Source: Anas platyrhynchos
Lineage: Eukaryota; Chordata; Aves; Anseriformes; Anatidae
Direction: 5' to 3'
Assembly (NCBI RefSeq): GCF_047663525.1
Contig: NC_092621.1
Coordinates: 12,101,001-12,165,000, forward strand
Length of the DNA stretch: 64,000 nt
The translations under genes and the position numbers were made by a program. Below, piece by piece: positions 1 through 11,543 of the stretch. A model generated the notes under the pieces. That model ran no database searches. It had not been told where the DNA came from and saw only the letters and a list, made by a program, of their open reading frames with translations. Every line of letters begins with the position of its first letter. Position 1 is the stretch's first letter.

Positions 1-700
1 GGAATAAAATACCAAGAATGCTTCACAAAGAGAAGCACAGATCCTACTGATCTGGAGACAAGAAGGGACCACAAGGTTGATTTCTGCTTCTAGTTGTGGG
101 TCCAGTGAACAGTGCAAGAGAGATGAAAAAGAGAATAAAATCTGACACACTCACACACACACATACCGCCCCTTAGCTGCGTGCCCACCCAGCATCGTCC
201 TTCCAGCCTTTGCTACATAAGTTCCAGCACACCAATTGCCTTTCTTCTATCGACAAAGTTCTCTAGCAGCAGGATACATCTCTGCCTCATTATCAACAGT
301 TTAAGATGAAGGGAAGCACATGGGTATATTTATGTCAGATAATTAGATATCAGCTAAAATGCAATAACTATTAGGTAAAAACTGCTTCCCACCTTCTGTG
401 CAAGCAAAAATGCTACTCTGTGAGAAAGGTGACTCTTATTACTATCGTGTTAGTACTGACATCGGGAAAGCAGGTTATTAATGAGGTTGTTATATAAAAC
501 TGCAGGACATAATTTCAAGAGGCAGCAAAGCAAAATGATTATTTATAAATAAAAATGTTCTGGCTGAGGCAGAGTTTTATCTGTAATTAAACATTCGCAG
601 TTCCTTCACTTGGAAATAATTCTGTTTGCAGTGTTAACTCCTTCATACCAAACACAGAGGTAACCTGCACCTGCTCTTTCACAAGTCATCTCCACTGAGC
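1..700. other. Non-coding flank, nothing recognised
   Basis: AT-leaning sequence with no long open frame, no recognisable transposon and only a short CA-rich run near 149-170. I see no gene or RNA here. Confidence 0.6.
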
Positions 701-933
701 CACACTGAGAGCGCCAGACCACAGCTGAAGGAACAAAGGCCACCCAGCACTATGCCACCACCATGCACCGACTGTCACCAAATTCCTGACCCCACCGTGA
801 CTCTCTGGGCTCCTTCATTCCCAGGTGTGCTACCAGCTCTGCTCCTGCTGGGCTACCAGCTCCCCCCACGAGGCTGGCACTTAAGGCTGCTCCTGCAGCA
901 ATGCAAGGATGAAGCCTCCCCTCTCCAGCAACA

Positions 934-1752
934 ATGCAAAATGCCCAGCACTGTGCCATCCTCTGTCTAGTTCCTGCAACAGCCACGTGCTGCGGCTGGG
1001 CAGAGCCCTCAGACCTCAGCGTGGCTGCGGGGAGAACACAGACGGCCCTTTCAGGTGGGATTTGCAAGTGTGTCCCCAAGGAGCCAGGAAGGAAGACGAA
1101 GAGCCAACGAGTTGTGCAGCTGCATACGATGGCTTTGAAGCCTTTTCCCACCTCTGTGCTGACCACTGCAACCCCACAGGACCAAGCAAGGGAGGTATTT
1201 TTGCTGAAAGCTTCTGAGATCTGCTCTTTATTTCTTCAGGAGTTTTGGTCAGTAACTGGAATTCAGGCAAACTCCACCACCCTCCTCCCTGAGGGAGCCT
1301 CCACAGACATGGACTATCAAGGGGAAAGCAGATTCATGGGGATTTGCAAGCATTGTGCACCCAAGAATGGCCTTTGGGCTCCCATGGCAGGTTGGCCACA
1401 TGCCCCAAGCAAACCACAAATGCCTGGGAAATGCCTGGTGGAAAAAATCACTCCTCACCATGCTGCCAGTATGGCCAGGTCTCTTCCTCTGGGGCCTGTC
1501 ACTATCCCTGCAGGGGCTTATGAAGGGCTGGCTCCCCTGCTCAGTGCCAGTAAAAGCCTCTCTGAGAGGCTGCCAGTGGGGATCAGCAAAGGAAGGCTGG
1601 CTTTAAATGCCAGGCAAGGCATCTTTAAGCACCCTCCGCTTGGTGCCACAGAGGAAGGTACACAAAAGACTTCATGCACTCTTGGCCAGTGGTCTGAGGA
1701 TGTGCTGCTGCCTCACTGCAGCCTGGCAATGCAGGGATGTGGCAGCTGCTGA
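934..1752 (+). other. Unexplained 272-codon open frame, probably not a gene
   Basis: This ATG-initiated frame stays open for 272 codons inside a GC-richer block (about 700-1,900). The start has A at -3. The predicted protein matches no family I recognise. It has no clear signal peptide, membrane segment or domain, and its composition (rich in Ala, Leu, Ser, Cys, Pro) is what translated GC-rich non-coding DNA usually gives. Overlapping open frames exist on both strands, as expected when TA-poor DNA happens to lack stop codons. No promoter, CpG island or obvious splice context surrounds it. A decayed exon, retrocopy or unrecognised repeat remains possible. I list it because it is the longest ATG frame outside simple repeats and the CpG island. 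Confidence 0.12.
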
Positions 1753-3794
1753 CAAGTTTGTCCAAACCACAAAGCATAGCAGAATTTGTAGGGCTCAGGT
1801 TGGCTTTAAGCTGGGATGAGGTGGGGAAATTTGGTGTGAACAGCAATGGGCAGAAACTTGGTCCTGAGCTCCTGGCTCTGAACAGAGCCTCAGTCTGGGT
1901 TATCCTCTAATAAGCAGCACAGCCTCCATCAGTTTGTCTGCACCAACCCTCTCTCCAAAATATGCACTGGTGAAACAGACCCCTTCCCTCTGTCAATGCC
2001 ATTTTTAAGAGTCCGTGAAAAACTGCCTGGATCAGACTGTCGACAGTCCCAGACAGGATCGCCAGGTGGTTTATCCAAGTCTCTTTCAAGCTTGCAGAAA
2101 TAGATTTCACAGTGGTGATAGGGCTCTGGTTGTGGAACAAATAATGCAGTGTGATAAGCTTTTTCCAGTCTGCAACGCATCAATTATCCATCTGTAATTG
2201 AAGAGCCAGAGCACAGTGACTTCCAAGAAACCAGGGTGGGGAGAGAACAAACACCATGCCAAAAAATAGCCGTGGTCAACATTTTTGTCAGGGATGGATA
2301 TCCTGGTTTGGATTAAACAAGATCTAACCTGAATCTTTGGCTTTCTCTTAATTCACCTTTTTCTCAAGTTTCAAAATGTTTAAATTTATGACTTGAAACG
2401 TGTTCCTCTGCAATTCTTTATTCTGGCCAGGACCAAGAGTGTAATGGATGAAATGCCACAGGAACAACTGCTCATTATTTTAACCACCCAACAAGAAATA
2501 AAGAACATCTTGTGAGAAATCCTCTTCTGAGTACATCCTGAACTCAAGTTTTGCATGTGCAGGAGGTGTGGATAGTTCAGATAAGGTATGTTATTTTTAG
2601 ATTGGAAGCTAAGACAGTTTCAGGCACACTATTACCCAAGGCTAATCTTCAGGCCTGGAATGAAAAGCATAAAGACAAAATGCTCTCACTGTGCCCCAGT
2701 ATCCATGAGAGGTCAAAAATAAATTACACATTTGTCCAGGGTCTGTAAGCAGAATTGCTTTGGTGACCTGATCTCACATAAATTGTTTTTAAAGGTCCAG
2801 ATTTATCAGAGTTTCTCAGATTCCCAAGACATATCAAAGACTTTAAGTCTTCAGAAAAGTGTGATATCAAGTGAAAAATGGGGCTTGTATAAGTAATCAG
2901 ACTCCTCCAGAAGTGCCCGACTTGGGCACTGGGTGAACTGTGACTGATTTGTGATCTGTTGACCCAGTAAGATCACTGGACTAGTTCTTGACAATTCATA
3001 TCAGATTATCAGTCTTTGCTTTATACTCGTATTATGACACTGTAGTTCAAGAGCTGGGCTGTTAGGCAAATGCCAGGAAGGCAGCACCAAAGCTCTGGAT
3101 TATATCCTTCTGGTGAGCTCAGCAGAGATCTTCTGGAGAGAAGACCAAATGTTTGCTTTGTGAACACACTATGTCCAGGCTCCAAAATGAGAAAACCTCT
3201 GCCACCACACTTGGGATCCAAAGATCACAAAACAGTTTAAATAAATCACATTATGGAAAGGGAAGGGTGTCCATCACCAAGTGATCTGATTTTGTTCCTA
3301 TCTGCATTTCCTACCAACGCTACACACTCTGAATGGGCTGGCTTTCAAGGAGTTAGAAGCCAGCCCTAGAAAGAGATAAAAAGTTTGGGCTTATCAGAAC
3401 AACCCAGGACAGATGCCAAGATAGCATATAAACCCAGCAACTACAGTGTGCTGCAGGACTAGCTCTTCGCTTCTTTTCATCTCCTTGTAAATAGTTTCTG
3501 ATAAATGCCCAATCCATGGACATCTCTTTACCCCAACAGAGTCAGAAAACGGTGCTGCCATGAATCAAGAGGGACATCTGGCACAGCACAAGATAGAATT
3601 TTTTAATTTTCATTCATTGCCTGCCTGTTTGGTCTAAAAATATATTTAAAAATATATGCTATAACAGTAACTGGGAAAGAGCCACATGGACTGGAGAGAA
3701 GAGTAACCTCTCTTACAAAACTGGCAGCCCTTGCTGGGTAAAAGCCCAGCCAAGCTGCACCATTCATAACAGAAAAGAATGAGTTTCCTGCAGC

Positions 3795-3796
<2 letters not shown>

Positions 3797-3832
<36 letters not shown>
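3797..3832 (+). repeat. Poly-A run, 36 bases
   Basis: An uninterrupted run of 36 A follows a G/C-containing sequence (GCGC). The upstream flank matches no SINE, LINE or gene that I recognise, so it is annotated as a mononucleotide repeat rather than a retroposon tail. Confidence 0.95.
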
Positions 3833-3833
<1 letters not shown>

Positions 3834-5250
3834 CATTCACTTTCATGGAGAGAAGAAAAGAAGATAGTTTGAAATATATCACTGTGGTGGTTTTTAAATG
3901 GCATTTGTGGAAGATTATGGCCTTATACACTTGAGGAATTCCTTTTGCATCTATAGGAAAGGGTGGGGAGTAGCAGACAAACCTTCTGTAATGTTCCAAA
4001 CATTTACAGACCTTCTCTAGATCTGTTACCAACCATGTCCAGGCCTTTAGTCTCAAGACTGTCAGTAATGACTCCCTCTGGTTGAGGTGATGGCTTTTGC
4101 AAGACTTGTAGGAGTTTGTCCAGTTTTTAGAAGCACCAGCTGTTACCAAATATTCCTCCACTTATGACATCCTCTAGGCTGATTTAAAGTGATTGAAGTG
4201 GAAATAAAAGCCCAAAACTATGAAAGGCTGTCTGTATCTGTGGCAAGCTAGACCTAAATATTTTTTTGGCTGGACACCTCTGTTCTCTAGCAGTGCCATA
4301 GTTTTCCTCTGTCTGCATCAGGTGTCCGTTTTAATTGAATTTTTCACTGTATTAAGGAGAGTAGTATGCTAGCTCCTGGGCTATTTGCTGTACTTTGCCT
4401 TCATGTCTGACACTTGAGTATCCACACATTGTCTTCTCTAAGTGCTCTTTACATAAGGGAGGCAGTTTACATCTCAAAGCAAATGCTACATATTGTCCAG
4501 GTGTTTGTAATTAGGGACCCAAATTACTGGGGCATCAAAATAAGGACCCGAACAGCTTATTTATGGCAATGTATCAAGGCTGTGATCTTGTAACCTGCCA
4601 AATACATCAATATAGTCTCTTCAGAAGATATTGATGATAGGAATAGGTGCTGTACAGAGCTGAAGGTACTTCTGAGAGCTGTGATAACTTCTGAGTGTTA
4701 TAAAATATTTTGGTGTTAGCCAGGTGATGTGGGGGGAGTCCTTCAACTCTGGGGTAGTCCCTTCTCCTGCTAGCATGGGGAGGTCAGGCACAGTATGTCC
4801 AGTCTGTGGTGTGCTGCCCTGGCGGGAACAGCAAGCATCATGTGAGCTGATTCCATGAGCACAGCCGAGCACATTTACAAAATGAATAGTATGTTCTGTC
4901 ACAGTATAAATCAAATACAGACTGCAAACAGTGTAAAAATAATCTGAAAAGCAATATTATCTAAGGTTTTTGCCCTTTATGCCTGCAAGTGTGGTATGAT
5001 TTCCCCAGATTCTTTCTGCCAGCAGCACTGTTTTAGGTCCTACCACTTTCTTGGTAAGGCTGATGGGATATTCCGTAAACAGTTTAGAACAGCCTTTTTG
5101 ACAGTGGTCCGGGTGCTGACAGTGATGTTTCCATCTGAGATGGAAGTAGGATTGTACAATCACAGCTAATTCCTTCACAGAGAAGTTCTGGTTCTCCCTG
5201 AGCCAAGTGCTCAGTCCTGAAGTGCAGCTTCAGGAAACCTTCAGATGGGC

Positions 5251-5282
5251 AATTTCTTGTACGATTTCTTGTACAATTTCTT
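5251..5282 (+). repeat. Short 12-bp tandem duplication
   Basis: The unit AATTTCTTGTAC is followed by GATTTCTTGTAC and then by a partial third copy starting AATTTCTT. It is a local slippage-type duplication with no visible function. Confidence 0.85.
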
Positions 5283-5713
5283 CTCTTCCCAATTTCTGTG
5301 TCTTATTCATTGCTTCTAACAAGGGTTAGTTGTTTCTCAAGTCTACAGTGACGTGATCTGTGCAATGTCAGTTAATCCTCTAATTGCTCTGTACCTTGGT
5401 ACTCAGGACAGCAGGATCCTTACTTTGCTCTTACCATGTATGATGTACTGATCATGCAGGATTTTTGTCAACAATAGGATAGACAAAAAGGTTATTTTTC
5501 TGTAGCATAAAAATAAAAGTCATTCCAGTGACCGAGGACGTTGTTTAAAACTATTCCTCTCCTCACATAAGGTGTAAACCACACATGAATAAGAGGCAGG
5601 TCAGTGAAAGACTGTCAAAGCTGTCCCAGTTGCCTCTTGCAGATGATGCTGACCCGGCCAAAGGTACAGATTCAACTACACATCAAAAAGTTTTATTTTT
5701 AAAGCCCTACTCC

Positions 5714-5732
5714 AAAAAAAAAAAAAAAAAAA
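5714..5732 (+). repeat. Poly-A run, 19 bases
   Basis: Uninterrupted A19 followed by an AT-rich stretch. No associated retroposon is recognised. Confidence 0.9.
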
Positions 5733-6163
5733 TATAATAATTAAAAAATATTTGACTCATTTAAGAAGTGCATGGATTGAGCTGATATCTTCGCTATCAT
5801 CTTGTGCCAGAATGTTCACTTCCAAAAACACTTTCCCTATCAGTCTGTAATTAATTTGTTATGGCCACCCACAGTACTGCTATATCTGCTTACTTTGTTA
5901 GAATCATGTTATGGAAAGATATTGCTTTCCATTTTTAATATGCTTTCTGGAAAGAAAACATTTCTTTCTACTGTGGAAAACCAGACAGAGATAAAAATTG
6001 TTTCCTGAACCAATTACCCTTAAGGTATATAAATTAATCTGCTTTCTTGTTGACTCACTGTTGTTTCTATTTAGGAGAGAAAAATGTCCTTAATAAATAT
6101 TTTTAGAGAAGTCAATTGTCTTGGTACCTTTTTCAATTTAAAGCTGACAAGTGCAGGAAGGAT

Positions 6164-7636
6164 ATAATAGAATCACAAAATGCTTTGAGTTTGAAAGGAC
6201 CTTCCAATTCCACCCCCCCTGCCATGGGCAGGGACACCTCCCACCAGACCAGGTTGCCCAAAGCCCCATCCAGACCAGTCTTGAGCACTTCCATAGAAGT
6301 GCTCCAGCCCTCTGAGCATCCTTGTAGTCTCTAGGTCTTCTCCAACAGCTCCGTGTCCTTCTTGTGCTGGGGGCCCTGGAGTTGGGTGCAGGGCTTCAGC
6401 TGGGGTCTCATGAAAGCAGAGCAGAGGGGGACAATACCCTCCCTCTCCCTGCTGGCCACACTGTTTCTGATGCAACCCAGGACATGGTTGGCTTTCTGGG
6501 CTGCAAGAGCACATTGCTGACTCATGCCGATCTCGTCAACCATCACCCCTATCCCCTTCTCCTCAGGACTGCTCTCAATCAGTTCCCCTCCCAGCCTGTG
6601 TTTATGCTTGGGATAGCCCTGACCCAGATTCAGGGCCTTGCCCTTGGCATCCCTTCCCTTCCCTCCAGTGTGTCATCTGCACAATGCAGCTTGGTGTCAT
6701 TGTCAAAACTGCTGAGGGTGTACTCAGTCCCACTGTCCATGTCACCCAGAAAGATGTTAAACAGCTCTGGTCCCAGTGCTGACCCCTGAGGAACATCACT
6801 CATTGTTCATCTCCACTTGGACATTTTGCTGTTGACCACAGCTCTTTGAGTGCAATGATCCAGACAGTTCCTTACCAGTGATCCGTCCATCAAATCCATG
6901 TCTCTCCAATTTAGGGACAAAGAGATCATGGGGAACAGTGTCAAATGCTTTGCACAAGTACAGGTAGAAGACATCAGTTGTTCTCCCCCTATCCACCAAT
7001 ACTGTAAACCCATTGTAGAAGGCCACCAGATGTGTCAGGCACGATCTGCCCTTAGTGAAGCCGTATTAGCTGTCACTAATCATAAAATCGTAGGATATCC
7101 TGAGTTGGAAGGGACCCGTAAGCATCATCAAGTCCAACTCCTGGCACCGCACAGGTCTACCCAAAAGTTTAGACCATGTGACTAAGTGCACAGTCCAAGC
7201 GCTTCTTAAATGCACTGCTGCTATTTTGTTGGTTAATAAAAGTGACCAGGAATTCAGTCCCCGGACCTCCTTATTTTCCATGTGTCTTGGAATAGTTTCC
7301 AGGAGGATTTGCTCTATTACCTTGCCAGACACAGAGATGAGACTGACTGGCCTGTAGTCTTCCATTTTCCCTTTTTAAAAATGGGAGTTGTATTTCCCCT
7401 CATCCCATCAGTGGGAAGTTCACCGGCCTGCCATGCCTTCTCAGATATGATGGATAGTGGCTTATCAGCTTCACCAACCAGTTCCATCAGGACCCCCATA
7501 TACATCTCATCAGGTCCCATGGATCTGTGCACCTTCAAGCTCCTTAGCTGGTCTTGAATCTGATTTTCTCCAACAGTGGGAGGTTCTTCATTCTCCCAGT
7601 CCCTGCCTTTGCCTTCTGGAGCTTGAGCTATGGGGT
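6164..7636 (-). mobile_element. CR1 LINE copy (dead), 3' part of ORF2 plus 3' UTR
   Basis: A 5'-truncated CR1 non-LTR retrotransposon lies on the minus strand, with its 3' end at the left (octamer remnants near 6,164-6,185). Reading right to left, broken minus-strand frames carry reverse-transcriptase pieces. A segment around 7,317-7,600 resembles the RT N-terminal region. A segment at 7,300-7,365 includes DYRPVSL. Motif A lies around 6,922-6,960 (KAFDTVPHD), and the YADD-box position at 6,696-6,707 reads FDND. The motif A Asp before KAFD is Tyr here, and FDND replaces FADD, so the enzyme is inactive. Against my memory of the CR1 consensus, two internal deletions are apparent, near 6,296 and near 6,648. 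The element is interrupted at about 7,077-7,264 by a younger CR1 piece plus about 57 bp of unassigned sequence. It is an old, non-functional copy. Confidence 0.93.
7077..7206 (-). mobile_element. Nested CR1 3'-end fragment
   Basis: A second CR1 3' end sits inside the older element, in the same orientation. It starts with octamer-like sequence (ATCATAAAATCGTAGGA), followed by the common CR1 3' UTR block with CTGAGTTGGAAGGGACCC and GTCCAACTCCTGGC, and fades out around 7,206. Host CR1 sequence resumes at about 7,265 (CCTCCTTATTTTCCATGTG). The host reading frame is therefore broken by the insertion, which makes this copy younger than its host. Confidence 0.85.
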
Positions 7637-10600
7637 AGGTGTAATTTTCTTTTTTGTATAGATTCATTTAGCCAACATGGGCCTTGGAGAGAAATAAAGA
7701 GACATTATTCCTGCAACACATCTTTAGAAATGCCTCAAAAACCTCAAGACACAGAAGCTGCTAAAGCAGACATTAAATTTACTGATCTGATTTTAATTTT
7801 CCTCATTGGTTCATAAGAAAAACAGATGGGATGCTGGATTATGGCCAAAAGATCTTCTGCAGTGGGACACTTTGGCTCAACAAGTCTCGCCCCATGTCTG
7901 TAACTTCTATTAACTTCATCAGTAATGTCGGATTCAGTTTCTGGCAGGAAAGAAACCTGAGTATTGTTAAGAAAGGCTTTGCCATGGGACTGTTAGCCAG
8001 CTTCTGAGCAAAGAAACTCCCAACACAGAAGGCAGCAAGCCCAGCCTCTACCTTTAGGCTAAGCTGCATGGATGGTATGTGGGAAAAGCAACACCATCAT
8101 TGTGGTCAGTGCCTGTGGCCAACTGTAGGCATGGGTAAAGTTAGCTGCCACCAAAAGCAGCCTGAAGGATGGAAATGGCATCCCAGAGATGTGCCAGAGA
8201 GAGAAACTGCAGCACTGAGCGGCCCCTGGGGCCGAGGCACAAGGTTGCCCTCCCTCAGGTGGCCATGTCAGGGAGGGGAGGCATGGAAGGAGGTAGGCCT
8301 CGGGGATGTGGGGACATGCTGGGCAACAACAGAGCCCAGGGCTGAGGCAGATGGAAGGACTGAACATGGCAGGAGGCTGGACAGGGCAGGGCCACCTCAC
8401 ACAGCCTAAGCAGTGCTCCTGGACTGGAGGGTCTACATCTTCCCCCTTCTCCCCAGAGCAGCAGCTTTCAGCTCCTCTTGGAGACTTTGTTTCCCCCATC
8501 TGCTGATAAAACTGATCCAGGACACTAGCCACAGGCACTCCTTTTAATATATTTATATATTTATATATTATTTTTTCTTTCCAGAGAAAAACTGTGCTTC
8601 TCAGGGTGACTTTGGAAAGAAAATTGTATCCTTTCAAGTAACTTCTGCAAATCCTCAGGTTGATATCTTTACCACGTGCTCCAGCTGATGGGATTTTCCG
8701 CCATTAGTCCTCACCCCGATTTTCCCCTGAAACATACCACATTGCACAGATTAGCAGTGTCCTAGGCAACAGGTAACCACATGTTTTCCTGAAAACCAAG
8801 AAAAAACAATCCCCACCAGCAGAAGTGTGCCAGGAGGTTAAGCCGACAGGGCAAGGATGAGCAGCAGAGACAGGAGATAAAGGTGTTCACCTAGCCTGGT
8901 GGGCGAGAAGCGTTTCTGCAATTCAGAAATGCAGATTTACCAGCACTGTGAAGTGTATGTGTATGGAACTGGAGGGGATTCAAAGCGACCTGCTGAAGCT
9001 TTACATCTATCAAATAAACAGTTTGCTAGACTCAAACAGAGGTTGCATAACTGTCCCAGCACCCCCTAACACAGCAACCATCACTGAGAGAGACTTACCT
9101 GCCTCCTTTCAGGCAGTGAACCTAAGCAGAGGCCCCGAGTCTGCACAATATCTGTCAGAGGCTGCCCATCACATATCTGAATGTCCTTTATAAAATACTC
9201 TTCTGCCTGCTGTGGTCTGGGGTCTTGCTATAGATTCATTTCTGCATCCAAACTGAGGTTCATGTTGTGCAGCAACCTGCAGTGAAACATGGGGTCCTGC
9301 TAACATGGGCACCAGACAGAGTAAAAATTTGCTTTCAGGTGGGGTGAAGACCCTGAAAGGACAATAATTTTTAGTGGTCTGGCTTTACTTTGCTCTGAAA
9401 GCAAATAGGACCCCAGTGTGCTATGCATGCAGTGAGCAGAGCAGCAGAAGCTGCCATGAGATCCGTGTTCCAGGGTGCTGTGCAGTGCAGACCCACTAAA
9501 GTGCAGTGGGGGAATGAAGGATGAACCACAGGAAGAGAAATCCACAACAAAATTATTTGTATTTGGTGTAAACTCCATCAGCGGAGAGAGATAGGCCATG
9601 TTAGGAGACAGCTCAACACATCTCCACACCCAGAGCGCGTAGCGTGCCGGCAGCTTGCTGACAAAGGAGATGGATCCTGCCAAATGAGACCACACATCTC
9701 CTTTAACTGAGAGAAAACTGGAACTGGACCCAGCATCAGACATGGCAAACAAATCTATATGAGGACTGTGGCCAGGGAGTGGTCAGCCACATCCATCAGC
9801 GGGAGGATGTTGCTGGCGAGCACTGCAGACAGCTGTGGGGCAGCTGCTGTCCCTGTGCTGGTTCTGCTTGGAGTCGTAGGGGTGGGATAAGGGTGAGTTA
9901 CCAAACACATTCTTCTGTGCTAACTGAAAAGAATGACCCGACCACAGCAAAAGGTACATGACCATAAGCTTCTTCTTGACAGTAGGAAGGGCAGGGGGAG
10001 AAAAAAATATTGAAGTAACTGAACCTAATTTTGATTGTATGGGAACAGAGTGTTGCTTCTTTACAAAACACATTATACTGTGGAAATACCTTCCAAACAT
10101 CAGACTGCATGTGTTCAAAGGACTGAGTTCAGTGAAGGAATACACTTACCTACCAAATAACTCCCATTCCAACATGGAGGGCAGAAAACCGGCATTCAGA
10201 TTCAGGGACATTAACTGAAGCGTACCACACTCATAGGATCTACTTACTTAGTAGCCTGTACATGTGGTAAGAGCTGTTCTTATGGTATATCCATTCATCC
10301 ATCCACACACCTATCCACCCATGGCTTCAGAACCTTACTTCAGAAATCCATGCTGAAAGCTGTAGGCAAGGTGTCTTGCTCGTGGCTCTCATGGACTCGG
10401 TTCAGGAATTTTGTCTCTTCTTCATGTATTTAGCTGAAGAACAGAATTGCATTCAGAACAGTGTAGGTTTTATAGGACTCCCTCTGTTGCTCTGTGCTAC
10501 AGCTCACTGCCCTCTCTGTGGCAACTGAACAATCTTTGAACATTTACATACCATTGCTGACATTTGCATGGGTCTGAGCCTTAGCGTGTAATAGGGCAGC

Positions 10601-10800
10601 AAAAATCACTGCAAATCTTACTTGCATTTTAATTATTCATTTATTTACTGTTACAAGCCACAAGATCATAATTTAATGCAAGTTCACAGGCCTGAACACT
10701 GAGTTTGTGTCAAAATTTGATTGACTTATACATGGTTTTGTGATAAAACACATGCAAAGCTTAAGCAGACTAAAGTGCTTAGTCTCTCATACACACAGAC
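7637..10800. other. Intergenic stretch without recognisable genes
   Basis: No exon, RNA gene or transposon is recognised. A GC-richer patch runs from about 8,160 to 8,420, and an AT microsatellite-like stretch (TATATTTATATATT) lies at 8,543-8,575. The section from about 10,540 to 10,740 is AT-rich and contains an ATTTGCAT octamer and TTAATTATTCATTTATT, so it could be a regulatory element, but nothing proves it. Confidence 0.5.
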
Positions 10801-10841
10801 CTCAGGAATTTTGGATAAGAGCAATGTAAATGCCTTTTGAG

Positions 10842-10881
<40 letters not shown>

Positions 10882-10926
10882 ACCTCACAGCAAAGTTAGC
10901 TTTTCTCAGCTTTTTTTTTTTTTTTT
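10842..10926 (+). repeat. A36 run followed by T16 run (inverted homopolymers)
   Basis: Thirty-six A (10,842-10,877) are followed, after 33 bp of mixed sequence, by sixteen T (10,911-10,926). The pair could fold into an A/T hairpin. It is not attached to a recognisable retroposon. Confidence 0.9.
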
Positions 10927-11498
10927 GAAGATATATGTTTACAAAACATATCTGGCAAAAATATTAACTAAAGTCTCTAAAGTACTGTATGTCCCCGCAA
11001 CTCAGAGGTAGCACCAAAGTTTCTGGTCCCAATTAATGAAAGTCCTTAAACCTGTGTTTACATCTCCCTCAACTCAGCAAAGCCTTTGTGCTGCTCTCCT
11101 GGTCTGGCTTAGCATCAGCAGCACTGCAACTGACATTTGCTCCAGTGGTGACCTTTTTGACTTGACAAGCAGTCAAACAGTGCAAAGTGTATCCACATGA
11201 CAGCCCTGAGGTAATGCCTTGTCCATCCCATGTCCTACAAGAGACTGCTTTGTAACTTACACTGTGATGTGGAAAGCTAGAAAGCAATTGATTCAGAGAG
11301 GGAAAGATAAAGTTTAGAAAATGCAGTAGTGTTGAATAGAAATTTCTAGTCTAGACACTCAAAACCATACAGAAGCCTGCATGAAAATATCAGGAAAGAT
11401 AAATGAGCAGCTTGAAATTCTCCTTTGCATGGAAAATTTCCTTAGCGTCAGGATTACTGGGGCTTTACTTGCCAGCCCTGCTGTGTTGTGACTGCACA

Positions 11499-11503
11499 GA
11501 AAA

Positions 11504-11542
<39 letters not shown>

Positions 11543-11543
11543 A
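11499..11543 (+). repeat. (AAAT)n microsatellite
   Basis: About eleven perfect copies of AAAT/AATA. On the minus strand it encodes a spurious FIYL repeat peptide. Confidence 0.95.

Larger units (their letters stand above)
1900..6163. other. Intergenic stretch without recognisable genes
   Basis: Ordinary single-copy-looking sequence. It contains the A36 run at 3,797-3,832, a short tandem duplication at 5,251-5,282 and an A19 run at 5,714-5,732. Open frames are short and overlap in several frames. I recognise no exon or transposon. Confidence 0.5.

Noticed and set aside
3646..4161. 171-codon minus-strand frame with a poly-Phe run
   Set aside because: The poly-Phe is the translated A36 run; the remaining sequence has no domain.
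6796..7667. Reverse-transcriptase-like proteins as a host gene
   Set aside because: The fragments belong to one broken CR1 element with lost catalytic residues and a nested insertion.
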